A stretch of DNA of 58,999 nucleotides from Treponema sp. (GTDB lineage: Bacteria > Spirochaetota > Spirochaetia > Treponematales > Breznakiellaceae), in the NCBI GenBank assembly GCA_031266095.1, contig JAISBR010000139.1, forward strand, positions 1 through 58,999, in the 5' to 3' direction. This document shows positions 52,256 to 58,999 of the stretch, piece by piece. The notes under the pieces are model-generated. The model did no database searches. It saw only the letters and a program-made list of their open reading frames with translations, and was not told the origin of the DNA. The position numbers were made by a program, and so were the translations under genes. Each line of letters starts with the position of its first letter. Position 1 is the first letter of the stretch.

Positions 52256-53773
52256 ATGGCGGAAGATCTGATGGACAAGGTGTTTTCCTTTTTCTCTGGA
52301 GACAGCGGTGAAATCGATGACAGGAAAATGCTCCTCAAACAGACCCTTAAAGAACTGGGCCAGAATAAGTACGCGAAGTTTTTCCGGACGAAAACCGACG
52401 AGGCTGATTCAGCGTTGGCGGTCTTCTTTTTCAATGTATACAAAGTGACCTTTCCCGTCAGGGCTTTTGTCCGGAACGAAGAAAAAACAGCCCGGCTCAA
52501 ACAGATGACCCTGGAAACTTTTATGGATAAATCCATCCTGGAAATGGCCGGCCGGCTCAATCCTGCCGTCATTGACTCTCAAGCCAAGACAACCGCCCCG
52601 GCGGAACTGACCGCCCAGATCCAGACCGATCTTTCGCGGCTTACCTCCGCGTTTGACAGCTGCCGGATAAGCGGGGCGAACCGTTGCTACAATCTGGCCT
52701 TCGCTCTCTTCCAGATGGCCGGTTTTAATTTCCCCGGCTTTTTGAAAAAATTCGATCCCAACTTCGCCGCCGGTAATTTTACCATCGAGCCTAAATTTGC
52801 CCCGATCAGTTCGAATATTATCGCCAAAGATCTGGGTGAATTCATAGCGGTTTCCCATTCCTTAAGCCCTGAAGGGGACTGGAAAACCGTGCTTGGCCTG
52901 TTGAATACCTGCGCCGGAGGGGAACTGATACAGCCCGGCATATTTACCGGCATGCTGAGCGGCCTGCGGGATGTGCAGCAGTCAAAGATACTGGAGCTTA
53001 TTGTCCAGTATGCCGCAAAGAACCCGGTATGGCAGTGGAAGCCCCAGATCCCCGATGAACACATCGGCGAAGCCTGGCTGGAGGCCCGGCAGGAGGAGGC
53101 CCAGGAAAGCATAGGGAAAATCGCCTCCGCCCAGAGACAGAGCCAGATCGATGCCCTGACCAGGCGTATCTTCGAAAACGCCCATCTTGTCAGGCTGGAA
53201 AACTACACCGTCAAGAAGGGGGAAGTACTGCGGAAGCGGGACATAGAGGATTTTATCTACGCCGAAGGGCTGAACTACCTGCAGGCTTTCCTGGATGATT
53301 ACCTGGTCACGGAAATCCGGGAACTCTGCGATATTCTCCTGATCCGGGGCCAGTGGACCAATAACCTCATGTCCAAGGAGATGTCCGAGTCCCTGCATCA
53401 GCTGCTGGAAGCGTGCGCCCCCATAGCGGAGTTGGATGAAAGGCTGGCGGAGAAAGGCGATGACGGTTCCCGGCTGAAAGCCGCGGTTATGCGGGTGGAC
53501 CGGGACAGGACCCAGGCCCGGTATATCAACAGTATTGTCGGCAGCAACAACGAAGAGGCTCTGGAAATGATCAGCGCCGCCGCCCGGAATTTCATCATCA
53601 TCGGAAAGCATCTGAAGATACTGATAGAAGATGGGCAGAAAAAGCATCCGGAGCTGTTTCTCAACTGGCGTGAACTGAATTTGGCCTCCAAGTTGCCCCT
53701 TATTCAGCGTATGACCGATGATTACAAGCGGATCAACTATTTTGTCCAGTTGATGCGACTCTGTACCCAGTAG
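52256..53773 (+). CDS. Conserved spirochaete-type protein of unknown function
   Basis: 505 residues, predominantly helical, no signal peptide or transmembrane segment, no recognised catalytic motif. The N-terminus is acidic (MAEDLMDKVFSFFSGDSGEIDD); a central stretch (about 275-300) is Gln/Ala/Glu-rich and looks like a short coiled coil (EEAQESIGKIASAQRQSQID). C-terminal helices include LIQRMTDDYKRINYFVQLM. CAGGAG precedes ATG 52256, with a TATAAT-like box near 52225. I believe similar proteins occur across Treponema but cannot name a role. The glycosyltransferase gene starts 3 bases after the stop, so they are co-transcribed. Confidence 0.75.
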   Translation: MAEDLMDKVFSFFSGDSGEIDDRKMLLKQTLKELGQNKYAKFFRTKTDEADSALAVFFFNVYKVTFPVRAFVRNEEKTARLKQMTLETFMDKSILEMAGRLNPAVIDSQAKTTAPAELTAQIQTDLSRLTSAFDSCRISGANRCYNLAFALFQMAGFNFPGFLKKFDPNFAAGNFTIEPKFAPISSNIIAKDLGEFIAVSHSLSPEGDWKTVLGLLNTCAGGELIQPGIFTGMLSGLRDVQQSKILELIVQYAAKNPVWQWKPQIPDEHIGEAWLEARQEEAQESIGKIASAQRQSQIDALTRRIFENAHLVRLENYTVKKGEVLRKRDIEDFIYAEGLNYLQAFLDDYLVTEIRELCDILLIRGQWTNNLMSKEMSESLHQLLEACAPIAELDERLAEKGDDGSRLKAAVMRVDRDRTQARYINSIVGSNNEEALEMISAAARNFIIIGKHLKILIEDGQKKHPELFLNWRELNLASKLPLIQRMTDDYKRINYFVQLMRLCTQ

Positions 53774-53776
53774 CCT

Positions 53777-55054
53777 ATGTACCTTACCAAATCAACTACC
53801 ATACATCGTGTCGGTTTTGTCTCAACCCGTTTCAAAGGGAACGATGGTGTATCACTGGAAACTATCAAATGGCGGCAGGTGCTGGAACGCATCGGGTATG
53901 AATGTTTCTTTTTCTCCGGTCTTTCCGATTGGGACCCGGACAGGTCCGTGGTAGAAGAAGAGGCTTTTTTCGCCCATCCCGCAATCCAGACGATTCAGGA
54001 CCGTTGTTTCGGCAACACGGTGCGGGATGAAAACCTCTCCGGCGAGATACAGGCGGTACGCTTTAAACTGAAGACGGCGCTCTACGATTTTGTGGGGAAG
54101 TTTAAAATCGATCTGCTTATCACCGAAAACGCCCTGACCATTCCCATGAACATCCCCCTGGGGCTGGCCCTGACGGAGCTTATCGCCGAAACGGGAATTC
54201 CCGTGATCGCGCATCACCATGACTTTGCCTGGGAGCGGCAGCGTTTTTCCGTGAATTGTGTGGCGGATTACCTTTCCATGTCTTTTCCGCCCCGGCTGCA
54301 CACGATCAACCATGTGGTAATCAACTCCGAGTCCCGCCAGCAGCTTTCCTTCCGCTGCGGCCTTTCTTCGATTATCATCCCCAACGTACATGACTTTGAC
54401 GCGGAGCCGCCCGCAATGGACGACTACGCCCGCGGTATGCGCGGGGACCTGGGGGTCGGCGAAGACGAGGCCCTGCTGCTGCAGCCCACCCGGATCGTCG
54501 CCCGCAAGGGGATTGAACACGCCATTGAGCTTGCGAGCCGCTTAAAGGACAAAAAGGCGAAGCTCCTCATCAGCCACCAGGAACGGGATGAGGGTTCAGA
54601 CTATTACCAGCGGACTATGGACTACGCCGCTCTCATGGGCGTGGAGGTGATCATCAGGCCGGACATTATCGGCGCGGAGCGGGGCCTGACCGAAACAGGG
54701 GTGAAAAAGTACAGTCTCAACGACTGTTACCTGAACGCGGACTTTGTCACCTATCCCTCAAGTTATGAGGGTTTCGGCAATGCCTTCCTTGAGGCCCTCT
54801 GGTTCAGGAAGCCCGTCCTGGTCAACCGTTACTCTATTTTTCAACAGGACATCGAGCCGCTGGAGTTTGACGTGGTGATCATGGAGAACTATGTTACCAA
54901 CAACACAGTGGACACGGTCCGTTCCCTGCTTAACAATCCCCATACGACGGCAATGCTGGCGGATCGCAACTTTGAGCTGGCCCGCAAGTTTTTTTCGTTC
55001 AACCTGCTGGAACAGCGGTTGCGCCAGGTACTCATGAATTTCGGTCAACTGTAG
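53777..55054 (+). CDS. GT4-like glycosyltransferase
   Basis: 425 residues of GT-B fold. N-terminal Rossmann domain with HRVGFVSTRFKGNDGVSLETIKW (in part) and HHHDFAWERQRF; C-terminal donor domain with LLQPTRIVARKGIEHAI and PSSYEGFGNAFLEALWFRKPVL, containing the E-x7-E motif of family 4. No membrane segment. Donor and acceptor are not deducible. Start ATG 53777 is 3 bases after the previous stop. Last gene before the accessory surface module. Confidence 0.85.
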   Translation: MYLTKSTTIHRVGFVSTRFKGNDGVSLETIKWRQVLERIGYECFFFSGLSDWDPDRSVVEEEAFFAHPAIQTIQDRCFGNTVRDENLSGEIQAVRFKLKTALYDFVGKFKIDLLITENALTIPMNIPLGLALTELIAETGIPVIAHHHDFAWERQRFSVNCVADYLSMSFPPRLHTINHVVINSESRQQLSFRCGLSSIIIPNVHDFDAEPPAMDDYARGMRGDLGVGEDEALLLQPTRIVARKGIEHAIELASRLKDKKAKLLISHQERDEGSDYYQRTMDYAALMGVEVIIRPDIIGAERGLTETGVKKYSLNDCYLNADFVTYPSSYEGFGNAFLEALWFRKPVLVNRYSIFQQDIEPLEFDVVIMENYVTNNTVDTVRSLLNNPHTTAMLADRNFELARKFFSFNLLEQRLRQVLMNFGQL

Positions 55055-55176
55055 TTGATTGGAAGGCGAGGTCCATACCCTGGAGCTTGCTCCTGGGTTC
55101 TTCATGAGCATGAAAAGCACCCGGCGGGGTTTTACGCGATAAAGCTGTCCCACAAATGCGCGCCCAATCCGAACCG

Positions 55177-55200
55177 CTTTCAAAACTGAAGTTTTGAAAG
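55177..55200. repeat. TGAA-apex hairpin after the glycosyltransferase gene
   Basis: Perfect 11-bp arms CTTTCAAAACT and AGTTTTGAAAG around GA. Same apex as the hairpins at 891, 4897 and 48235. Confidence 0.7.
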
Positions 55201-55303
55201 AACCGCTCCTTGTATTTTTTTGCCTTGTATTTTCTTTCAAATGATATTAGTATTTTAGTACTATTGGTGGTATAATTAACTATATGGTACGGATAAACGC
55301 CGC

Positions 55304-55463
55304 CCGGCGCGGCCGCACACACGCTTTTTCTCCCCGCTTCCTCCCCGACCTGAGCCGTCCGCGCCCCGATACCGTCGCGGGGGGGGCGGGGCGCGGGCGC
55401 CCCCCGGCGGGGCCGCCCACACGCTTTTTCTCCCCGCTTCCCCCCCGGCCGGTGCCGTCCGCG
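55304..55463 (+). repeat. 60-bp direct repeat, 100-bp period
   Basis: Copies at 55304-55363 and 55404-55463 agree at about 54 of 60 positions and share CACGCTTTTTCTCCCCGCTTCC (split here over both). A 40-base GC-rich spacer separates them. Suggests a duplication upstream of the poly-C tract. Confidence 0.75.
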
Positions 55464-55475
55464 CGCCAATATGCT

Positions 55476-55498
55476 CCCCCCCCCCCCCCCCCCCCCCC
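55476..55498 (+). repeat. Poly-C tract, 23 bases
   Basis: Uninterrupted run of 23 C ending 16 bases before TATAAT (55515-55520), i.e. covering the -35 region of the promoter that faces the DUF4469-type gene. Homopolymers this long are prone to slippage. Confidence 0.9.
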
Positions 55499-55514
55499 AT
55501 ACACGTATTTCAGA

Positions 55515-55520
55515 TATAAT
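55515..55520 (+). promoter_or_regulatory. -10 box downstream of the poly-C tract
   Basis: Consensus TATAAT; the position for a -35 box falls inside or at the edge of the poly-C run, so promoter strength may depend on tract length. Confidence 0.5.
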
Positions 55521-55638
55521 ATAGCTTCCCTCTTACCGTTTACTTCCTCATTATACGTGCCCTTCGGGCACGACTATTCCGCGTGCACAACGCGCCGCGT
55601 TGCGGCGCTGATTTTTTTCTCTTTAAAGGAGGCCCATT

Positions 55639-56403
55639 ATGGCCATTGATTTCATCTTAAAAGACGTTATGCATCAGATCGTCGTCAAATTTACGCCCGC
55701 CTACCTGCCTGAGGCGGAAAAGCCCTACAACCTCAAGGCCGTGCTCCAGCCGGAGATAAACGTCCACGAGCTGGCCAGCAAGGCGGAGGTCTACAACATC
55801 GAAACCGAGCCCAAGGTCATCGAGGAAGGCTTCCTCGCCGCCTGCGAGCTCAGCTACTACCTCGCCGCCGACGGTTACCGGATCAAAACACCGCTCTTCA
55901 ACCTCCGCGCCCGTATGCCCGGCGAGTACAACGGCTCTGAAACGGCCCTGGCCGAGGGGAAATACCCGGAGGTACGGATGCAGCCGACGGCGCGCCTCCG
56001 TGAGTACATCCGGGACAAGGTCAAACTGAGCTTCGACGGCATCGACAACGCCGACGGCCTCATCGCCGAGGCGGTGGACGAGAAGACCGGGCATACTGAC
56101 GATGTGGCGACCATCGGGAACTTCCTGACGATCCACGGCTACGGCCTTAAAATCGAGAGCGACAAGGACCATGAGCTGCAAATGGGCCTCTTCTTCCAGG
56201 GCCCCTCGGGCACCATCCCGGTTAAGACGGAACTGGTGGCGATAAACGAGCCCCGCACCCTCAAGGTGGTGGTCCCGGCCCTGACCGCCGGCACAGAATA
56301 TTACCTCCGCCTCTTCACCATGAGCTCTCCCCGGAAAGGCGAGTACATCCTGAAAACGGTCCGGGACATGAAGTCGGAGTTCAAGCTGACCGCCCAGGCG
56401 TAG
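55639..56403 (+). CDS. DUF4469-type protein: HU-like N-domain plus Ig-like C-domain
   Basis: 254 residues without signal peptide. The N-terminal ~115 residues (INVHELASKAEVYNIETEPKVIEEGFLAACELSYYLAADGYRIKTPLFNLRARMPGEYNG in outline) resemble the IHF/HU-like domain that precedes DUF4469. The C-terminal half (about 150-254) has the Gly/Pro-spaced beta pattern and LKVVVPALTAGTEYYLRLFT of the Ig-like DUF4469 domain. Strong AAAGGAGG site before ATG 55639. Function is unknown; found mostly in host-associated Bacteroidetes and treponemes as far as I recall. Base composition is more GC-rich than the core genes, which may point to transfer. Confidence 0.75.
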   Translation: MAIDFILKDVMHQIVVKFTPAYLPEAEKPYNLKAVLQPEINVHELASKAEVYNIETEPKVIEEGFLAACELSYYLAADGYRIKTPLFNLRARMPGEYNGSETALAEGKYPEVRMQPTARLREYIRDKVKLSFDGIDNADGLIAEAVDEKTGHTDDVATIGNFLTIHGYGLKIESDKDHELQMGLFFQGPSGTIPVKTELVAINEPRTLKVVVPALTAGTEYYLRLFTMSSPRKGEYILKTVRDMKSEFKLTAQA

Positions 56404-56411
56404 GGGCGCCG

Positions 56412-56431
56412 CGCCTTCCGCAAGGAAGGCG
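56412..56431. repeat. CGCCTTCC/GGAAGGCG hairpin, copy 1
   Basis: Perfect 8-bp arms with a GCAA loop, 9 bases after the DUF4469-type stop. A near copy (CGCCTTCC, loop GACA, GGAAGGCG) lies at 56604-56623 on the other side of the GATC array, next to a related GCTTTCC/GGAAAGC stem (56583-56599). Confidence 0.7.
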
Positions 56432-56434
56432 ACC

Positions 56435-56649
56435 GATCGGTCGACCGATCACGAGCAGATCAGTTGACCGATCATGGCCTGATCAGCCGGCCGATCATGG
56501 CCTGATCAGTCGACCGATCACGGGCTGATCAGTCGATCGATCACGGGCTGATCAGCCGGCCGATCACAGGCTGATCAGCCGCGCTTTCCGCAGGAAAGCA
56601 CCGCGCCTTCCGACAGGAAGGCGACTGATCAGTCAATCGATCACGGCAA
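56435..56649 (+). repeat. 23-bp GATC-rich tandem array
   Basis: Six adjacent 23-bp units start at 56435, 56458, 56481, 56504, 56527 and 56550, with consensus GATCAGYCGRCCGATCAYGG plus three bases. A partial unit follows at 56573 and one more unit at 56627-56649, after an inserted hairpin pair. Each unit is a near-palindrome TGATC-N8-GATCA with two GATC sites. No unique spacers, so not CRISPR. It fills most of the gap between the DUF4469-type gene and the lipoprotein gene. Confidence 0.85.
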
Positions 56650-56707
56650 TGCAAACAAAGCCCCGCCGGAACGGGAGGCCGGCGAGCGGTAATAAGGAGT
56701 AAAGAAC

Positions 56708-58789
56708 ATGATACGGAAAAGAACGGTAACACAGACGCTTCCGGCGGCGCTTTCCACGCCGGCGGTTTTGCGGGCGGCGATAGTTGTGCTGGCAATGGCG
56801 GCTATGCTGGTGGCGGCGGCGTTATTATTCGCCGGATGCGACACGCCGTACAGCAGCCCCAACTGGCCCTACGGCAGCGGCGGCGGCCATACCGGCAGCG
56901 GCGGGGGTGGGGCGACGCCCCTCTCTATGGATACGACGCCTCCGGGGGTCATTACGCACCTGGCGGCCCTCACCGGCAGCGGTACGGTGGCCTTCACCTG
57001 GCTGGACCCCGCGGACGACGATCTTGACTATATCGAAATATGGGCCGGGACCAGCGCCGGGAACGGTACGGTTGTCGGGTCCATAAGCAGGGGAAAGCAG
57101 ACCTTCACGGGGACCGGCGCGTCCGGCACGGACCTCTACTACCATTTTATAGCCGTCGATAAAAGCGGCAACCGGAGCGCCGCCGTAAACTATATGGTTA
57201 AACTCGTGGTGATTGAGGCGGACGTTACGAACCTCGTGGGCATGATCACCGGCGCTGATTCGGTCAAGCTCTCCTGGACGGATCCCAGCGGTCCCGCTTT
57301 TTACCAGGCGAATATTACGCATGACGGGGGCGGTGCGGCCGTCGCACCCAAGGGAACGGAACAATCCGCGTGGAACGGCCTTTCCAACACGACGTATACC
57401 TTTACGGTCAAAGCCGTCGCCGGAGGCTCAAGCGGGGGTAGACAGGTTTCGATGTCACTCGCCCAGGACACGACGCCTCCGGGGGATGTGTCGGGCCTGG
57501 GCGCAATCGACGGTGGCTTCGGTTCGGTTGAGCTTAACTGGACCAACCCCGGCGACACCGACTTACAATACGTGGAGATCACCTGCGATCCCCTGAGCGG
57601 GCCGGCGCAGATGGTAAACGTGTCGGCCGGAAGCGCCGGAACCTACACCTGGACCGGGCTGGCCGGCGGGGTAACGTATACCTTTACCGTTACCGCCGTG
57701 GATCACAGCGGGAACAAGAGCCCGGGCGTCAGCGTTACCGGCACGCCCCTGGATACGACGCCCCCCGGACCGGTGACGAACCTGGCCCGGCTCTTTGGCG
57801 ACGAGCGCGTGGTCCTCACTTGGACGGACCCCGGCGACGCCGATCTGGATTATATCCAAATCGATTACGGCATGGCGCCGCAGCAGACAGGCAAGGGAAA
57901 CGGAACCTACACCTGGGGCAACCTGACCAACGGTACGGCGTATACCTTTACCGTCAAAGCGGTCGATCTTGCCGGCAACCGGAGTACGGCGGTTACCATC
58001 GGCCCGGTCAGTCCCCGTCCGCGTTCCACTATCGACGACGATGACTTCGGAGTTGACCCGCTCTTTAAGGACGTCTTCACCGTATATGACAAGCCCACCT
58101 GGGAGGCCGCCCTCGCCGCGATTACAAGCGGCGGCAACGGCGTGAACTACGTCGTCAACGTAAGCGGCGCCGTTACCGGGGTCGATCCGGGGAGCTTCGG
58201 CGGCGTTACAGGCGTCGCCGTTTCCCTCCGGGGGGAGACGGGGTCGGGTGAATCCCTTGCCCTCGGCTCCAACGGCCGCCTTATCAGTATGGGCGCACAG
58301 ACCCTTATCCTGCGGGACCTGAGCCTGAAGGGGAAAAGCGGCAATAACGGCGTTTTGGTATACGTTGGCGGCAACTTTATTATGCGGAGCGGGACCATCA
58401 GCGGCAATGCCGTTAGCGGCGGCTATGCGGGCGGGGTGTTTATCGAAGGCAGCGTGACCTTTATCATGGAAGACGGGGAAATCAGCGGCAATACCGTCAA
58501 CGGCCAAAACGCCGGCGGCGTGGGTGTCTCGTACGGGGCCTTCTATATGCAAGGCGGGGTTATCCGCGACAACCACACCAGCGCCCACGGCGGCGGGGTA
58601 CATATCTTCAGCGGGACCGGGGTCTTTATCAAGACCGGGGGGACCGTCTACGGCAATGACGCGGGCGGTGATTCCAACACCTCCGGAAACACTGGCGCCG
58701 CGGTATATAAGACCACGGGCAACAGAGCGCGCAACAACACCGCGGGGCCGGCGGACAATATCAACAGCACGAACAATACGGGGATTTAA
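56708..58789 (+). CDS. Surface lipoprotein with fibronectin-III-like repeats and a beta-helix domain
   Basis: 693 residues. Signal peptide, lipobox LLFAGC (Cys44), then a Ser/Gly/Pro spacer (about 47-72). Four FN3-like modules follow, three introduced by DTTPPG (starting near 74, 257 and 348) with motifs such as VxLTWTDPGDxDLDYI and TYTFTVKAVDxxGN. A DDDD linker (about 445) leads to a C-terminal right-handed beta-helix (about 540-690) of GGxFxMxSGTISGNxxSGG-type turns. Typical of surface adhesins in termite-gut treponemes; ligand unknown. ATG 56708 follows AAGGAG. GC-rich like its neighbour. Ends in a strong terminator. Confidence 0.85.
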   Translation: MIRKRTVTQTLPAALSTPAVLRAAIVVLAMAAMLVAAALLFAGCDTPYSSPNWPYGSGGGHTGSGGGGATPLSMDTTPPGVITHLAALTGSGTVAFTWLDPADDDLDYIEIWAGTSAGNGTVVGSISRGKQTFTGTGASGTDLYYHFIAVDKSGNRSAAVNYMVKLVVIEADVTNLVGMITGADSVKLSWTDPSGPAFYQANITHDGGGAAVAPKGTEQSAWNGLSNTTYTFTVKAVAGGSSGGRQVSMSLAQDTTPPGDVSGLGAIDGGFGSVELNWTNPGDTDLQYVEITCDPLSGPAQMVNVSAGSAGTYTWTGLAGGVTYTFTVTAVDHSGNKSPGVSVTGTPLDTTPPGPVTNLARLFGDERVVLTWTDPGDADLDYIQIDYGMAPQQTGKGNGTYTWGNLTNGTAYTFTVKAVDLAGNRSTAVTIGPVSPRPRSTIDDDDFGVDPLFKDVFTVYDKPTWEAALAAITSGGNGVNYVVNVSGAVTGVDPGSFGGVTGVAVSLRGETGSGESLALGSNGRLISMGAQTLILRDLSLKGKSGNNGVLVYVGGNFIMRSGTISGNAVSGGYAGGVFIEGSVTFIMEDGEISGNTVNGQNAGGVGVSYGAFYMQGGVIRDNHTSAHGGGVHIFSGTGVFIKTGGTVYGNDAGGDSNTSGNTGAAVYKTTGNRARNNTAGPADNINSTNNTGI

Positions 58790-58812
58790 TTAACGAACCG
58801 GCCGCTATCCAT

Positions 58813-58847
58813 GCCCCGTGGGAGCAGTCCCGCGGGGCTTTTTTTAG
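58813..58847 (+). terminator. Intrinsic terminator of the FN3 lipoprotein gene
   Basis: GCCCCGTGGGA, loop GCAG, TCCCGCGGGGC (one mismatch), then seven T. The stem starts 24 bases after the stop codon. Confidence 0.9.
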
Positions 58848-58865
58848 TATCACAGTTCTCCTAAA

Positions 58866-58905
58866 AGCATCTTGCTTTGCAGAAAAAATGTACCGCGAAG
58901 ATGCT
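58866..58905. repeat. 8-bp inverted repeat before the end-of-window RNA candidate
   Basis: AGCATCTT (58866-58873) pairs with AAGATGCT (58898-58905) across 24 bases. A TATGAT that could be a -10 box overlaps the right edge. Confidence 0.4.
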
Positions 58906-58919
58906 ATGATTTGAATTAT

Positions 58920-58999
58920 CGGGAGTAAGTGGTACTCTGGTCTGACGGGGCCAGAGAGCCGGTGGCAGGTTGGTTTGCGACGTGAGGAAATCCGGAGGT
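58920..58999 (+). ncRNA. Possible 5' part of a structured RNA (RNase P RNA-like), cut by window end
   Basis: After a TATGAT box, the plus strand folds into an 8-bp stem CTCTGGTC (58935-58942) / GGCCAGAG (58949-58956, one G-U pair) and later reads GTGAGGAAATCCGG. The latter resembles the GAGGAAAGTCC core (P4 region) of RNase P RNA but lacks one G, and the spacing from the stem is longer than usual. No open reading frame starts here. Low confidence; the rest lies outside the window. Confidence 0.25.

Larger units (their letters stand above)
55055..55638. other. 584-base non-coding region with repeats, poly-C tract and promoters
   Basis: In order: a CTGAAG-centred hairpin (55177-55200), a TATAAT at 55271-55276, a 60-bp direct repeat with 100-bp period (55304-55363 and 55404-55463), a 23-base poly-C (55476-55498) and a second TATAAT (55515-55520). 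A CGTGCCC/GGGCACG hairpin (55556-55572) and a CAACGCG/CGCGTTG palindrome (55588-55602) follow. Small open frames on both strands come from the GC-rich repeats and are not believed. Confidence 0.7.

Noticed and set aside
55284..55649. 121-codon plus-strand frame through the poly-C tract (Pro-rich), and similar minus-strand frames
   Set aside because: They arise from the GC-rich duplication and homopolymer, have no ribosome site or recognisable domain, and the plus frame runs past the start of the well-supported DUF4469-type gene.
56435..56649. Regular 23-bp array looked like a CRISPR locus
   Set aside because: Units are adjacent near-palindromes with no unique spacers, and no cas genes are present.
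58920..58999. T-box, tmRNA or SRP RNA at the right edge
   Set aside because: AGAGAG suggested a T-box, but no specifier loop or TGGNACCGCG-type antiterminator is visible; tmRNA and SRP signature strings are absent.

Overview
The window comes from a spirochaete, most likely a host-associated Treponema of the termite-gut type (T. primitia / T. azotonutricium-like). This is inferred, not proven. The evidence is the fused order of division, recombination and flagellar genes (mraZ to fliJ), the many relaxed-lipobox Treponema-type surface lipoproteins, a large MalT/LuxR-type regulator, moderately high GC, and a complete-looking pyrimidine cluster that host-restricted treponemes lack. No rRNA, tRNA, prophage, insertion sequence or CRISPR array was seen.

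Layout. 1-1756: a minus-strand zinc locus with a Fur/Zur-type repressor, a small HxxHxC/CPVC membrane protein and a ZnuA-like binding protein cut by the window edge; a Fur-box-like dyad precedes the repressor. 1832-5286: a divergent small 2[4Fe-4S] ferredoxin, an 878-residue LuxR/MalT regulator and a DHHA1-like remnant. 5287-7275: a CDF metal exporter and a two-gene unit of unknown function (possible nuclease-fold plus winged-helix protein and a small partner). 7389-31782: one long plus-strand gene series, mraZ-rsmH-ftsL-murF-mraY-ftsW-ftsQ-ftsA-ftsZ, then xer-TPR-dprA-topA-xer-hslV-hslU, then flgB-flgC-fliE-fliF-fliG-fliH-fliI-fliJ. Most junctions overlap or are a few bases apart; hairpin/repeat insertions sit before ftsZ, before fliF and between fliH and fliI.

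31793-38332: a convergent GH18-like lipoprotein, then a five-gene oligopeptide/dipeptide-type ABC importer operon. 38395-41284: a large minus-strand surface lipoprotein with its own promoter and terminator. 41588-47147: a minus-strand pyrimidine operon transcribed pyrB-pyrI-pyrC-pyrF-pyrK-pyrD, preceded by what looks like a leader peptide plus intrinsic terminator (attenuator), and then trpS. 48235-55054: a small lipoprotein with a near-consensus promoter, a Na/Pi cotransporter-family protein, a TSCPD protein, queH, a TtcA-like thiolase, a spirochaete protein of unknown function and a glycosyltransferase. 55055-58847: an accessory surface module with a 23-base poly-C tract just upstream of a -10 box, a DUF4469-type protein, a 23-bp GATC-rich tandem array and a fibronectin-III/beta-helix lipoprotein ending in a strong terminator. 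The last ~100 bases may begin a structured RNA.

The most notable signals are the pyr leader/attenuator, the poly-C promoter plus GATC array around the surface genes, a five-fold 10-bp-phased MraZ box, a CTG start for ftsA with a perfect Shine-Dalgarno, and several families of small dispersed hairpins.
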